DNA of 64,000 bases from an uncultured Chitinophagaceae bacterium (lineage in GTDB: Bacteria > Bacteroidota > Bacteroidia > Chitinophagales > Chitinophagaceae): contig CAITVK010000109.1 of the NCBI GenBank assembly GCA_903895845.1, positions 25,080-89,079 of the forward strand. Reading direction: 5' to 3'. Positions 1 to 8,928 of this stretch are shown here, in pieces. The stretch's first letter is position 1, and every line of letters starts with the position of its first letter. The position numbers and the translations under genes are program-made. Under the pieces are notes generated by a model. That model was not told the DNA's origin and made no database searches. It saw only the letters and a list, made by a program, of their open reading frames with translations.

Positions 1-1112
1 ATATCTATTTTGTCTACCAATTTTCCTAGCAAGCTTTCTATATCGGCAAACAAATTCTGTTCTCTTTCACTCACCAATGTCATCGCAATACCATCAGCTT
101 CTGCACGTGCCGTTCGTCCGATACGGTGCACATAATCTTCGCCGTCGTGCGGAACATCATAGTTGATAACAAGATCTATAGTGTCTACATCAATTCCCCT
201 GCTTAAAATATCTGTTGCAATAATGATTGGAATCCGGCCACTCGTAAAGCCCTGCAATACTTCTTCACGCATACTTTGATCCAAGTCGCTATGAATTTCT
301 GCAACTTTCATCCGGGCATGTTGCAACTCACGGGCTAATTGTTTTACGTCTTGTTTTCTTCCACAAAACACAACAGCACTCCGGTGTGGGGTTGTCTGCA
401 ACAAATGCTTCACCAAAGGAAGCTTTTGGGGTTCGTAAACAATGTATGCTTTCTGAACAATCTTTTCTGGTGGCTTGGAGATTGCAATGTTTATTTCGGC
501 AGGCTCGTGCAGTATTTCTCTTGCCAGTCTTCTTATTTTCTCAGGCATGGTGGCAGAGAATAAAAGGGTCTGTCTCTTCTTGGGCAGATGTGCAATGATG
601 GTGTTGATATCGTCCATAAAGCCCATGTCCAACATACGATCTGCTTCATCGAGTACCAAGAACTGAATGCCATCAAAGTCCACATAGCCCATCTTTAGGT
701 GAGCCAGCAAACGACCTGGTGTACAAACTACGATGTCAGCCCCTGTTTGCAATGCCTTTTTCTCGGCAACAAAGTTCTGTCCGTCGCTACCACCATAGAT
801 AGCAATGGAGCTGATATTTGTAAAATAGGAAAGACCCTCTATCACTTGTCCAATCTGTATAGCCAACTCACGTGTAGGCACCACGATGAGGCCGCTTACC
901 TTGCTATGATGGTTATTTGTAATCAGATGATTCATCATTGGTAATAAGAAAGCAGCTGTCTTGCCAGTACCTGTTTGGGCAGAAGCTATCAGGTCTTTAC
1001 CATCCATGATGAGTGGGATTACTTGTTCCTGAACGGGAGTGGCTGTGTCGTAGCCAGAAGATTCTATACCTTCTAGAAGTGTTGGTTGAAAATTAAACTC
1101 TGTAAAACGCAA
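1..1112 (-). CDS. DEAD-box RNA helicase (RhlE-like), 3' end beyond window
   Basis: ATP-dependent RNA helicase, probably acting in ribosome assembly or RNA turnover. Read from the complement: motif I ASAQTGTGKT, PTRELA, TPGR, DEAD, SAT, then the second RecA domain with the ARGIDV-type motif as SRGIDV and HRIGRTAR. About 370 residues are visible and the frame stays open at base 1, so the C-terminal tail is missing. The ORF track does not list it because it is cut by the window edge and lacks an ATG; an in-frame stop lies four codons upstream of TTG at 1112, so TTG (LRFTEF...) is the best start. The plus-strand ORFs at 339-944 are its shadows. Family certain; RhlE assignment is inferred from the short N-terminus. 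Confidence 0.9.
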   Translation of the reverse strand, partial: MRFTEFNFQPTLLEGIESSGYDTATPVQEQVIPLIMDGKDLIASAQTGTGKTAAFLLPMMNHLITNNHHSKVSGLIVVPTRELAIQIGQVIEGLSYFTNISSIAIYGGSDGQNFVAEKKALQTGADIVVCTPGRLLAHLKMGYVDFDGIQFLVLDEADRMLDMGFMDDINTIIAHLPKKRQTLLFSATMPEKIRRLAREILHEPAEINIAISKPPEKIVQKAYIVYEPQKLPLVKHLLQTTPHRSAVVFCGRKQDVKQLARELQHARMKVAEIHSDLDQSMREEVLQGFTSGRIPIIIATDILSRGIDVDTIDLVINYDVPHDGEDYVHRIGRTARAEADGIAMTLVSEREQNLFADIESLLGKLVDKID

Positions 1113-1271
1113 AATGTTTAGTATTTATGAATGCAATAGTACATGATTGCCTTCTTATTATGATTTGAAGTCGGTAAATATAGCTGAAATTAATTTCATC
1201 ATTTAAAAGTATAAGATTTTGGATAGATAAAAGGTTTTCTTTTCTCAAAGAAACAGCAGCCTAAGTTTTGT

Positions 1272-1279
1272 ATGTTTGC
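1272..1279 (+). promoter_or_regulatory. Bacteroidota-type -7 box (TATGTTTG)
   Basis: TATGTTTG matches the TAnnTTTG -7 consensus of the Bacteroidota primary sigma factor. It lies about 70 bp upstream of the first RemB-like gene on the same strand. No clear TTTG -33 element is visible at the expected distance, so this is a candidate only. Confidence 0.4.
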
Positions 1280-1350
1280 AGCGAAAGGCTTGCTACTGAG
1301 ATTTCTTACAAACTAGTATCAGACAAAGTATTTTTTCATTATAAACCTAA

Positions 1351-3003
1351 TTGTTGAGCGTGCATCGAAATAAAATTTATCAAAAAGCTGCTTTAAGTTC
1401 ATTAAATAGCTGTAGGGGATGTTTTCTTGGATGCTTCGCATTTATTTGTTTGTTCTTTTCTACAAACAAAACATTCGCTCAAGTAACTTATTTACCTTAT
1501 TCTTATCAGTTTTATCAAAAACTAAATAAAGAAGTTTATTCCTCTTCGGAAGGTTTTCATACTTCCCTAAAACCTTATCTGTTGATTGATTCGGATGCCC
1601 TGAAACAGAAATATGATTCGTTAATGACTCCTCATCCAGTTGATACTACCAAATGGATTATTTATCAGTTATGGTTGGACAGGCATTTATTGAGAGAAGA
1701 AAATAAAGACTATACTATTTATTTTGACATCTTGCCCGACATAGAACAAGGTCGTCAGATGAATCCAAAAGTAACGACTACACAAAATACACGTGGGGTA
1801 CAAATGGGTGGAACTGTGGGGAAAAAGTTTTTCTTTTACAGCAGCCTTTATGAAAATCAGGCAAGATTTGCCGACTACATCAATACCCACATCAATGTTA
1901 CCAAAATGGTTCCAGGACAAGCTTATGACAGAACCCTTCCAAAAAGCGACTGGGCTTATGTGACTGGATTGATTGGTTATTCCATTAATAAGGACATCAA
2001 TGTAGTGATGGGGGAGGACAAAACTTTTATTGGCGATGGTTACAGATCGGTGCTATTGTCGGATGTTGCAGCACCTTATCCATTACTTAGGTTAAATGCC
2101 AACTTAAGGAAGAATATTCAATACACTGCTATGTGGGCATACCTTGAAGATCAGAAAGCAAAGCAATTTGACCCCTTTGGCAACAACAGACGTAAATGGG
2201 GAACCTTTCATTATATAGACTGGAACATCAACAAAAAAGCTTCTTTAGGATTCTTCAATGCTATCATCTCAGAAGAAGCTAATGATAGTGGGGCTGGGCA
2301 TGGTTTTGACCTCAATTTTATCAATCCCATCTACTTTACTTCGTCTATCCAGCCACCAAAAACAAAGTCTGTTCCAGATCATACTTTACTTGGGTTGAAT
2401 GCCAAGTACAATGTTTTGAACAAGACAACAGTATATGGACAATTATTGATTGACCAGACTTCACAAGTAAGTTTCGGTAAAAGAAATGCCATTCAGTTGG
2501 GTGTAAGAGGCTCTGATTTATTTACACTTAAGCGATTGAATTACCTATTGGAGTTTAATACAGCAAAACCTTACACCTATTCCAATGAGAATACTATCGT
2601 AACCTACACACATTTAAGTGAACCTTTGGGCCATCCTTTTGGAGCAAACTTTAAAGAGTATGTTGTCTTACTTAACTACTCAATCGGGAGATTCGATTTT
2701 CAATTGCAGGGAGATTATGCCTCTTATGGATTGAATACCACAAAAAATTATGGCAAGGATTTGCTGTTGCCTAACAATAAATATCTTCCAAGTGGGGATA
2801 TCAATACAACAGGTCAAGGACTAGCAACAACCTTGCATTATGCAGAAGGGGTGATTGGTTTTATCATCAATCCAAAATATAACTTGAGGTTGGAAGCAAG
2901 TGCGTTGGTAAGAGAGGAAAAGAATTCAACGATGGACAACAAAACGACCCTGATTACATTTGGTTTCAAAGGGAGTTTCAGGAATTTGTATCACGATTTT
3001 TAA
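1351..3003 (+). CDS. RemB/Wzi-like outer-membrane beta-barrel protein, copy 1
   Basis: Probably an outer-membrane barrel of the capsule-assembly Wzi / gliding-motility RemB group. The N-terminus is a long signal peptide ending near TFAQ; the rest is rich in alternating aromatic/polar strands and contains the family signature region DKTFIGDGYRSVLLSD. It is paralogous to the next gene (shared FIGDGYRS, GTFHYIDWN/GVFHYLDWN, EPLGHPFGANF/EPLAHPWGANF). The start is uncertain: TTG 1351 and TTG 1354 come first, then GTG 1360, and no nearby ATG is available. Role in gliding or polysaccharide export is inferred from family membership only. Confidence 0.75.
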   Translation: MLSVHRNKIYQKAALSSLNSCRGCFLGCFAFICLFFSTNKTFAQVTYLPYSYQFYQKLNKEVYSSSEGFHTSLKPYLLIDSDALKQKYDSLMTPHPVDTTKWIIYQLWLDRHLLREENKDYTIYFDILPDIEQGRQMNPKVTTTQNTRGVQMGGTVGKKFFFYSSLYENQARFADYINTHINVTKMVPGQAYDRTLPKSDWAYVTGLIGYSINKDINVVMGEDKTFIGDGYRSVLLSDVAAPYPLLRLNANLRKNIQYTAMWAYLEDQKAKQFDPFGNNRRKWGTFHYIDWNINKKASLGFFNAIISEEANDSGAGHGFDLNFINPIYFTSSIQPPKTKSVPDHTLLGLNAKYNVLNKTTVYGQLLIDQTSQVSFGKRNAIQLGVRGSDLFTLKRLNYLLEFNTAKPYTYSNENTIVTYTHLSEPLGHPFGANFKEYVVLLNYSIGRFDFQLQGDYASYGLNTTKNYGKDLLLPNNKYLPSGDINTTGQGLATTLHYAEGVIGFIINPKYNLRLEASALVREEKNSTMDNKTTLITFGFKGSFRNLYHDF

Positions 3004-3024
3004 TGGGCTTTATCACATTCTTTT

Positions 3025-4638
3025 ATGTACAACAACTATATTTCAAAATACTTTAGGAGTCTGACTGTGCTGATTGTTTTATTAGTTATTCAGGGTACAC
3101 AATTTAGTGTAAAGGCGCAGTCTGTCTATCAGCCTTATTCCTTTTCTTACGATCAAAACTTCAATCAATATCTCTACTCAACCCAAACAAGGGAACATAC
3201 TGCCTTGAAACCTTTGTTGATGGGAGACTCTCTGATTAGAAATCACTTCGACTCGGCATTAAACAATAATCAATTGGTATTGGGTAAAAGCAAATTCTTT
3301 AATGAGCATCAGATCATTAATAAAAAGCCTGCTTCTACTTTTTATGCCGATGTGTTGCCCAATTTTATGGGTAGCAACAATACGTACCTCGCTTCCTTAG
3401 GTGTGCAAGCAGGGGGAACAATCGGGGATAAGTTTTCTTATTATGCCTCTATTTATCAAAATAGCGAAACTGTTCCCGACTATATCAATACTTATATTAA
3501 CCAAACTGGGATTATTCCAGGTCAGGCCACTGCAAATAAAACAGGAACCAATACATACAACTGGACTTATGTTACTGCTCTGGCTTCCTACACGCCTAGT
3601 AAGTATTTGAATATTGCTGTCGGACGCGACAAGAACTTTATTGGGGATGGTTATCGTTCTTTGTTATTGTCGGATTATGCCTCACCTTATCTTTTCCTCC
3701 GGTTAACGGCTACGCTTGGTAATATTCGTTTTATGTCGATGTTGTCTTACATGAACGACCCTGCCTCTACTTCTCAATATGGAATTAACAGAAAGAAGTT
3801 TGGTGTTTTTCATTATTTAGACTGGAATGTGTCTAAACGTATTTCTGTTGGGTTATTTGAAAACGTAATTGGATTCTACACAGATGACAATGGTGCAAAG
3901 CGTCCTTTTGATTTTTATTACCTGAATCCCTTGATCGTAATGAAGCCTATCAATAACTCTAGTAACGACCCCGACAAGTCTTTGCTTGGGCTTACTGGTA
4001 AATTGAAATTGAGTAGTCATCTTACTGTTTATACCCAGTTCTCTTTGAATGAATTTAACTCTAAAGATTTGTTCCCGGATGATGGTAGTTATACCAATAA
4101 ATACGGCTATCAGTTTGGTTTGAGAGGAAACAATTTGTTTGGTGTAAAAGGATTGAACTACCTTGTTGAAAGTAATAATGTGCGTCCGTTTACTTATTCT
4201 GCTAGGTCTGCTATAGAAAATTATTCAGAAAATGGCGAACCTCTTGCACATCCTTGGGGAGCCAACTTTAGGGAAGTAGTTGGCTTGATTAATTATCAGC
4301 ACAATAGGTGGAGCTTTAGTTTTGAAGCAGACTATGCCAAATATGGACTAGATACAAGCGGACTTGATTATGGTAAAAATATATTTATTGTTTATAGCAA
4401 GTACGCCAAATTTTTAGGTAACAATATTGGTCAGGGATTGGGTACTAAAATGTTATTTCTTGAAGGAAAAGTTGCATTTTTACTAAATCCAAAATATAAT
4501 TTGCGATTGGAAATAGATGCTTTGTATCGTTCGGACAAGAATTATCAGTTTGATGATAAAACAAGTCTGCTATCTGTTGGGTTAAAGAGTTCTTTTCGCA
4601 ATTTATACACAGATATAGTGAGTTTCAAGACGCATTAA
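3025..4638 (+). CDS. RemB/Wzi-like outer-membrane beta-barrel protein, copy 2
   Basis: Tandem paralogue of the preceding gene, 21 bp downstream and probably co-transcribed. It has a clear signal peptide (hydrophobic LTVLIVLLVIQG, cleavage near VKAQ), then about 500 residues of barrel-like sequence with the family block DKNFIGDGYRSLLLSD and a C-terminal SSFRNLYTD strand that matches copy 1 (GSFRNLYHDF). Size matches copy 1 (537 versus 550 residues). The pair looks like a local duplication that has diverged substantially. Function beyond an outer-membrane role (capsule assembly or surface motility) is not shown by the sequence. Confidence 0.75.
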   Translation: MYNNYISKYFRSLTVLIVLLVIQGTQFSVKAQSVYQPYSFSYDQNFNQYLYSTQTREHTALKPLLMGDSLIRNHFDSALNNNQLVLGKSKFFNEHQIINKKPASTFYADVLPNFMGSNNTYLASLGVQAGGTIGDKFSYYASIYQNSETVPDYINTYINQTGIIPGQATANKTGTNTYNWTYVTALASYTPSKYLNIAVGRDKNFIGDGYRSLLLSDYASPYLFLRLTATLGNIRFMSMLSYMNDPASTSQYGINRKKFGVFHYLDWNVSKRISVGLFENVIGFYTDDNGAKRPFDFYYLNPLIVMKPINNSSNDPDKSLLGLTGKLKLSSHLTVYTQFSLNEFNSKDLFPDDGSYTNKYGYQFGLRGNNLFGVKGLNYLVESNNVRPFTYSARSAIENYSENGEPLAHPWGANFREVVGLINYQHNRWSFSFEADYAKYGLDTSGLDYGKNIFIVYSKYAKFLGNNIGQGLGTKMLFLEGKVAFLLNPKYNLRLEIDALYRSDKNYQFDDKTSLLSVGLKSSFRNLYTDIVSFKTH

Positions 4639-4731
4639 TATCATTTGTTGCATTTGGAGCAATGATGTGTTTAAATTGATAAATGCAAATCTTTTATTTT
4701 TTTTATCATTGCAGGTATTAAAGGTTGAATT

Positions 4732-5577
4732 ATGGCAAAGAAAGTAGTAAGCGTTTACGGAGATATTTCTATTAAGTCCCCTTTTAATAGCGATCAACTT
4801 ATTATAGAAATTAGCAACTACCATATTGCATGCATGGTTAAGTTGTCCATCAAAGGGGAACTTTCTGCAGTAGAAGTGTACACTTTTAATAGCTATGAAG
4901 AGGAATGGTACGATATATTTCAGGACATCAGGACGAAGTCTAAGATTTTAAACAGGGGCTTTATTGATACACGCGTTTATTTTAATTTGCCTGAAACCGT
5001 ATTGATTCCTGATAATCTGTTTAAGGAATCGACTGCTACGGAATACTTACAATTAATACATGGCGACATCATCAATCAGGTAGTAAAAACTGAAGCAGTA
5101 GATGTAAATCCGGGTATTACTGTTGCCACTAAAGTAAAACGAGGATTGATTGATGCAGTAAATAGTAATCTGATGATGATTACGATGCACAATAGTCACA
5201 GGGCATTTATAGAAAATCTGATGAATCCTAAAAGAACGTACAATCATTCTTTACTCAAAGCCCAGTTGTACAATGATGAGATACTGATTGGGTTGGTTTA
5301 TAATAGTCAGTTGCTGATTGTACAATTATACGAACAACATACCCCCGAAGATATTTTATATCACTTGCTAAATGTGCTGCATCAATATAGTCTGAAGCCC
5401 GAAGAGACCACTTTGGAACTTTCTGGTGATATAGAATTGAAGACACCGCTGTATGAGAATCTTAGAAAGGTTTTCCCAAGAATTACGTTCGATAATCCAA
5501 GTGAGGAACTGATGAAGTTGCATGACTTTACCAAATATCCAAAGCATTATCTCACCCCAATCTTGAATTTGAGTTAA
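4732..5577 (+). CDS. DUF3822 family protein
   Basis: Conserved Bacteroidota protein of unknown function (281 residues). It is recognised by overall sequence (start MAKKVVSVYGDISIKS, central IENLMNPKRTYNHS, C-terminal DFTKYPKHYL) and by position directly upstream of rsmD, the usual partner of DUF3822 in this phylum. No signal peptide or membrane segment is seen, so it is probably cytoplasmic. Conserved coupling with rsmD suggests a link to rRNA modification or ribosome biogenesis, but no catalytic motif is visible. Confidence 0.75.
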   Translation: MAKKVVSVYGDISIKSPFNSDQLIIEISNYHIACMVKLSIKGELSAVEVYTFNSYEEEWYDIFQDIRTKSKILNRGFIDTRVYFNLPETVLIPDNLFKESTATEYLQLIHGDIINQVVKTEAVDVNPGITVATKVKRGLIDAVNSNLMMITMHNSHRAFIENLMNPKRTYNHSLLKAQLYNDEILIGLVYNSQLLIVQLYEQHTPEDILYHLLNVLHQYSLKPEETTLELSGDIELKTPLYENLRKVFPRITFDNPSEELMKLHDFTKYPKHYLTPILNLS

Positions 5578-5590
5578 GGCTTTATTTGTG

Positions 5591-5662
5591 TTAAATTTTG
5601 TATTTTAAATTCTTAATTAAGATACAGATAACGTCATTTAAAACTTAAAATACAAAATTTAA
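5591..5662. repeat. Foldback repeat, 18-bp perfect arms
   Basis: TTAAATTTTGTATTTTAA at 5591-5608 is exactly complementary to TTAAAATACAAAATTTAA at 5645-5662, with a 36-nt spacer. It fills the gap between DUF3822 and rsmD. The AT-rich stem has no following U-tract, so it is not a typical terminator. Its layout resembles the other foldback elements in the window. Confidence 0.8.
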
Positions 5663-5673
5663 AATAGCAAACA

Positions 5674-6216
5674 ATGCGAATTATTTCTGGCAAATATGGT
5701 GGTCGTCGCATTAGTCCGCCTGCTTCTATGCCACATACAAGACCGACTACGGATATTGCCAAAGAAGGACTTTTCAATATTTTACAACACCGCATAGACT
5801 TCGAAGATGCAAAGACACTCGATTTGTTTGGTGGTACTGGTTGCATTAGTTATGAGTTGGCTTCAAGAGGAGCTAGTTCATTGACTATCTTAGAGAAAGA
5901 CAGCATCATGCAGGCATTCATCAAAAAGAATATCGAGATGCTGAAAATAGAAAATGCCAAGGTTATTCAGATGGATGTGTTTAGTTATATGAATACTTGT
6001 ACAGAAAGCTTCGATTTTATTTTTGCTGGCCCCCCTTATGCGTTGAATACAATTGATGAGATTCCTAAGATTATCATCACTAGAAAGCTGATTGCACCCG
6101 AAGGATTCTTTGTACTAGAACATACCCCCCGCAATAATTATGAAGCATACCCCGGCTTTAGCTTTCAAAGAAATTATGGAACGACGGTTTTCTCTTTTTT
6201 TGAACCAGCAGTTTAA
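5674..6216 (+). CDS. rsmD: 16S rRNA (guanine(966)-N(2))-methyltransferase RsmD
   Basis: SAM-dependent methyltransferase that modifies G966 of 16S rRNA during 30S assembly. The N-terminal MRIISGKYGGR is the family RNA-binding start, RPTTD-KEGLFN follows, motif I is LDLFGGTGC, and the catalytic loop reads AGPPY where enterobacterial enzymes have (N/D)PPY. At 180 residues the length is normal. The Gly variant of the loop is, as I recall, common in Bacteroidota homologues and is not taken as inactivation. The gene follows DUF3822, as in related genomes. Confidence 0.92.
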   Translation: MRIISGKYGGRRISPPASMPHTRPTTDIAKEGLFNILQHRIDFEDAKTLDLFGGTGCISYELASRGASSLTILEKDSIMQAFIKKNIEMLKIENAKVIQMDVFSYMNTCTESFDFIFAGPPYALNTIDEIPKIIITRKLIAPEGFFVLEHTPRNNYEAYPGFSFQRNYGTTVFSFFEPAV

Positions 6217-6254
6217 TTGATAATTTATAATTGACAATTGATACTTTTTGCTTT

Positions 6255-6286
6255 CACTCATAACTCATAATTCATAACTCATAATT
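6255..6286. repeat. ACTCATA heptad tract upstream of bioD
   Basis: A 32-base tract of about 4.5 heptads (CACTCAT AACTCAT AATTCAT AACTCAT AATT) sits immediately before the bioD start codon. A second 32-base tract of the same unit lies inside bioD at 6559-6590. Further upstream (6217-6243) are repeated AATTGA-like units. Confidence 0.85.
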
Positions 6287-6291
6287 AAAAA

Positions 6292-6927
6292 ATGGCTTCC
6301 ATTTTTATTACTGGCATCGGAACAGCAATAGGTAAAACGGTAGTGAGTGCCATCATTACCGAAGCATTGGAAGCTGATTATTGGAAACCTATCCAAGCAG
6401 GCTTTGAGGATGGGACGGATGCGTTGCAGGTAGGTTCGCTAATCTCCAATACAAAAACGATTATTCATCCCGAAGTATATAAGTTGCAGATGCCCGCTTC
6501 TCCACATATTGCTGCAAGGGAGGAGGGGGTTTCTATTAATTTGGGGAAGATAGTGCGTCACTCATCACTCATCACTCATAACTCATCACTTGTTATTGAG
6601 GGTGCCGGCGGCATCCTAGTGCCCTTAAATGACAATGAATTTGTAATAGATTTGATTGAGCAATTGGGGGCAAAAGTCATTTTGGTAAGCAGGAATTATT
6701 TAGGAAGTATCAATCATTCTTTGTTGACGGCAGCTATTTGTAAGCAAAGGAATATTGATGTAATTGGTTGGATATTTAATGATCAATACCTAGATTACGA
6801 AGAAGAGATAGTTCGTTGGACGGGCTATCCCAAGATTGCTTCGATTCCATTGGCTGAAAAAATAGATAAGGCATTTGTTTTGCAGCAGGCGGGTTTGGTA
6901 AGGGAGGGGCTTTTAAAGTGTCTGTAA
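6292..6927 (+). CDS. bioD: Dethiobiotin synthase (BioD)
   Basis: ATP-dependent carboxylation and ring closure of 7,8-diaminopelargonate to dethiobiotin, the penultimate step of biotin synthesis. Visible: P-loop GIGTAIGKT (residues 7-15, with Ala where many have Asp), KPIQAG, and EGAGGILVPL. At 211 residues it is normal length. Residues 90-100 (HSSLITHNSSL) are encoded by an in-frame ACTCAT heptad tract just before the EGAGG strand; the enzyme still looks intact because the tract falls in a loop. No other biotin gene is in the window. Confidence 0.9.
   Translation: MASIFITGIGTAIGKTVVSAIITEALEADYWKPIQAGFEDGTDALQVGSLISNTKTIIHPEVYKLQMPASPHIAAREEGVSINLGKIVRHSSLITHNSSLVIEGAGGILVPLNDNEFVIDLIEQLGAKVILVSRNYLGSINHSLLTAAICKQRNIDVIGWIFNDQYLDYEEEIVRWTGYPKIASIPLAEKIDKAFVLQQAGLVREGLLKCL
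6559..6590. repeat. ACTCAT heptad tract inside bioD
   Basis: 32 bases (CACTCAT CACTCAT CACTCAT AACTCAT CACT) within the bioD reading frame, giving HSSLITHNSSL. It has the same length and unit as the intergenic tract at 6255-6286, about 300 bp upstream. Confidence 0.85.
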
Positions 6928-6947
6928 GTAGTATCTTGTTCCAATAA

Positions 6948-7136
6948 GGATATTCTTTCTGTTGAAAAGAATATCTTTCTTGATGAAAAGGATATTCTTT
7001 TTGGGAAAAAGAATATTGTTCTTGGGAAAAAGGATATTGTTTTTAGCAAAAAGAATATTGTTCTTGGTGAAAAGGATATTGTTCTTGGTGAAAAGGATAT
7101 TGTTCTTTGGAAAAAGAATATCCTTCTTGGGAGAAA
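6948..7136. repeat. 21-bp minisatellite, nine units
   Basis: Units starting (G/A)GATATT or GAATATT begin at 6948, 6969, 6990, 7011, 7032, 7053, 7074, 7095 and 7116, exactly 21 bp apart with substitutions but no indels. It fills the bioD to 5-FCL gap. Because 21 is a multiple of 3, open frames appear on both strands (6962-7144 plus, 6825-7163 and 6913-7167 minus) that would encode heptad peptides such as ILFLGKR; these are treated as repeat artefacts. Confidence 0.9.
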
Positions 7137-7187
7137 AGAAATAGGGATTTGGAACGATAGCACTCAAATTTGGTAGAAATATACGCG

Positions 7188-7757
7188 ATGACTAAGAAAG
7201 AACTTAGGCAAATTTATAAGCAGAAACGGCTAGGCATCTCTTCGAAAGAAAAGTTGAAACTAGACGATTTACTATTATTGCAATTACAGACATTCAACTT
7301 CGAAGGGGTTAAGTCTGTATTGACTTATTGGCCAATGGCAAATATGGCAGAGCCAAATACGCATTTGTTTACGGGTTATTTGCGTCATTTTGTACCCGAT
7401 TTAAAGATTGCTTATCCTGTCAGCAACTTTAAATACAATACGATGCAGGCTATTTTGATTGATGAAGATACTGTTTATACAACCAACAGCTTTGGTGTGA
7501 CAGAACCAAAAGAGGGAAAACTAATCAGTCCGATAGAGTTGGATTTAGTGTTTGTTCCCAACCTCATCTGTGATAACCAAGGCTTTAGAGTGGGTTATGG
7601 CAAAGGTTTTTATGATAAATATTTGTCCCAATGCAGTGAAAACGTCACTTTGATAGGATTCAATTACTTTGCACCTGTGGAAATAATTGCCGATAAGGAT
7701 GATTTTGACATACCTTTAAATTATTGTATCACGCCCGAAGAGGTATTTGAGTTTTAG
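7188..7757 (+). CDS. 5-formyltetrahydrofolate cyclo-ligase
   Basis: Converts 5-formyl-THF to 5,10-methenyl-THF with ATP hydrolysis, recycling folate. The N-terminal KKELRQIYKQKRLGIS matches the family's basic helix and the hallmark GYGKGFYDKYL is near the C-terminus. The ORF track starts at 7170, but ATG 7188 (MTKKELRQ) fits the family better and lies clear of the minisatellite. It is 190 residues, normal for the family. The ATPase/TOPRIM pair follows 27 bp downstream on the same strand. Confidence 0.88.
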   Translation: MTKKELRQIYKQKRLGISSKEKLKLDDLLLLQLQTFNFEGVKSVLTYWPMANMAEPNTHLFTGYLRHFVPDLKIAYPVSNFKYNTMQAILIDEDTVYTTNSFGVTEPKEGKLISPIELDLVFVPNLICDNQGFRVGYGKGFYDKYLSQCSENVTLIGFNYFAPVEIIADKDDFDIPLNYCITPEEVFEF

Positions 7758-7784
7758 TTTGTAAATAATAAATGATAGTATAAA

Positions 7785-8927
7785 ATGCTTAATTCACTTG
7801 AGATAAAAAATTTCTGCAACCTAAAAGAGTTGAAGATAAATTCTTTGGGGAATGTAAATCTTATTACTGGCAAAAACAATACTGGTAAATCAACCTTGTT
7901 GGAAGCAATTGCAATTTATGCAGCGAAAGGTGATTTGAATTTACTTTATCAGCTTCTGAATGAAAGAGGAGAGAATTATAGGCAGACTGATACCAACAAA
8001 GACGCAACAGAAATAAACTTAAAAGCACTATCTTCTTTTTTCCCAAATAGAAATATTGGCTTTGGTGAAAATGATTCAATTTCAATTGGAACAATAGATA
8101 ATACTCTTTTTGGCGAGCAACAGTCGAATGATGATTTTGTAGCTATAAGGTTTCTTAAGTACTTGGATGAGGATAAAAATGAAATTAATAACGAATCAAA
8201 TCGAAGAACAATTCAAACAAAACTATTTAGTACAAATAATCAAGAATCTGTTTTTGTTGATTATAATATTGGATTAGAAATTCGTATTGGTAGTAGTTCT
8301 TATACATTTCCATTAAACCGCGAACGACCTTACAGAATGCTTCTTCGAACTGTTGGATACATTGATAATTTTCAATTCATAAAAACTAAAAATATTGATA
8401 GAGACATTAATGGAAAATTATGGGATAATATCACACTTTCAGATAAAGAAGCTTATGTTATTGATGCGTTAAGAATTATCGAACCAGAAGTAGAGAGGAT
8501 TGCTTTTATTGAAGAAGGAACCCGGGAGAGGGCTGCGGTTGTGAAATCAAAAGCTAATAATTCAGTAGTTCCTCTAAAAAGCATGGGTGATGGTATAAAC
8601 AGGATTCTTACCATCATTTTGGCTTTAGTAAATGCTGATAATGGTTACTTATTAATTGATGAGTTTGAAAATGGGTTGCATCATTCTGTGCAGGAAAAGT
8701 TGTGGGAGATAATTTTTTATCTTTCTAAGAAACTAAATGTTCAAGTATTTGCTACAACCCATAGCGAGGATTGTATAAGAGGTTTTGAAGAGGCATTAAA
8801 TGGGAATAAGGACAAGTTGGACGGGAAGCTCATTCGTCTTGACTTAAAAAAAGGTGTGATAAGACCTGTTGAATTTAATTCAGAGGAATTGAAAATTGTT
8901 AGTGATGGAAATATTGAAATAAGATAG
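7785..8927 (+). CDS. AAA-family ATPase (OLD/AAA_15-like) of a two-gene cassette
   Basis: SMC/OLD-type ATPase of 380 residues: an N-terminal strand LEIKNFCNLKEL, Walker A GKNNTGKST (29-37), a signature-like SMGDGINRIL near 266, Walker B LLIDEFENGLHH near 292, and a switch His in ATTHSED near 325. There is no nuclease domain of its own; the next gene, one base away, supplies a TOPRIM-like protein. This ATPase + separate TOPRIM arrangement resembles PARIS (AriA/AriB) and split OLD systems, which act in phage defence. Lodged between 5-FCL and lpxK, it looks like an insertion. Defence role is inference. Confidence 0.82.
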   Translation: MLNSLEIKNFCNLKELKINSLGNVNLITGKNNTGKSTLLEAIAIYAAKGDLNLLYQLLNERGENYRQTDTNKDATEINLKALSSFFPNRNIGFGENDSISIGTIDNTLFGEQQSNDDFVAIRFLKYLDEDKNEINNESNRRTIQTKLFSTNNQESVFVDYNIGLEIRIGSSSYTFPLNRERPYRMLLRTVGYIDNFQFIKTKNIDRDINGKLWDNITLSDKEAYVIDALRIIEPEVERIAFIEEGTRERAAVVKSKANNSVVPLKSMGDGINRILTIILALVNADNGYLLIDEFENGLHHSVQEKLWEIIFYLSKKLNVQVFATTHSEDCIRGFEEALNGNKDKLDGKLIRLDLKKGVIRPVEFNSEELKIVSDGNIEIR

Positions 8928-8928
8928 A

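Noticed and set aside
339-944. Plus-strand ORFs of 63-81 aa at the window start
   Set aside because: They lie opposite the DEAD-box helicase, whose motifs are unmistakable on the minus strand.
5674-6216. RsmD inactivated by AGPPY in place of DPPY
   Set aside because: The Gly variant is, to my knowledge, common in Bacteroidota RsmD and the rest of the enzyme is intact.
6825-7167. ORFs of 60-112 aa on both strands (heptad peptides such as ILFLGKR)
   Set aside because: They exist only because the 21-bp minisatellite keeps frames open; no start signal or conserved sequence supports a gene.
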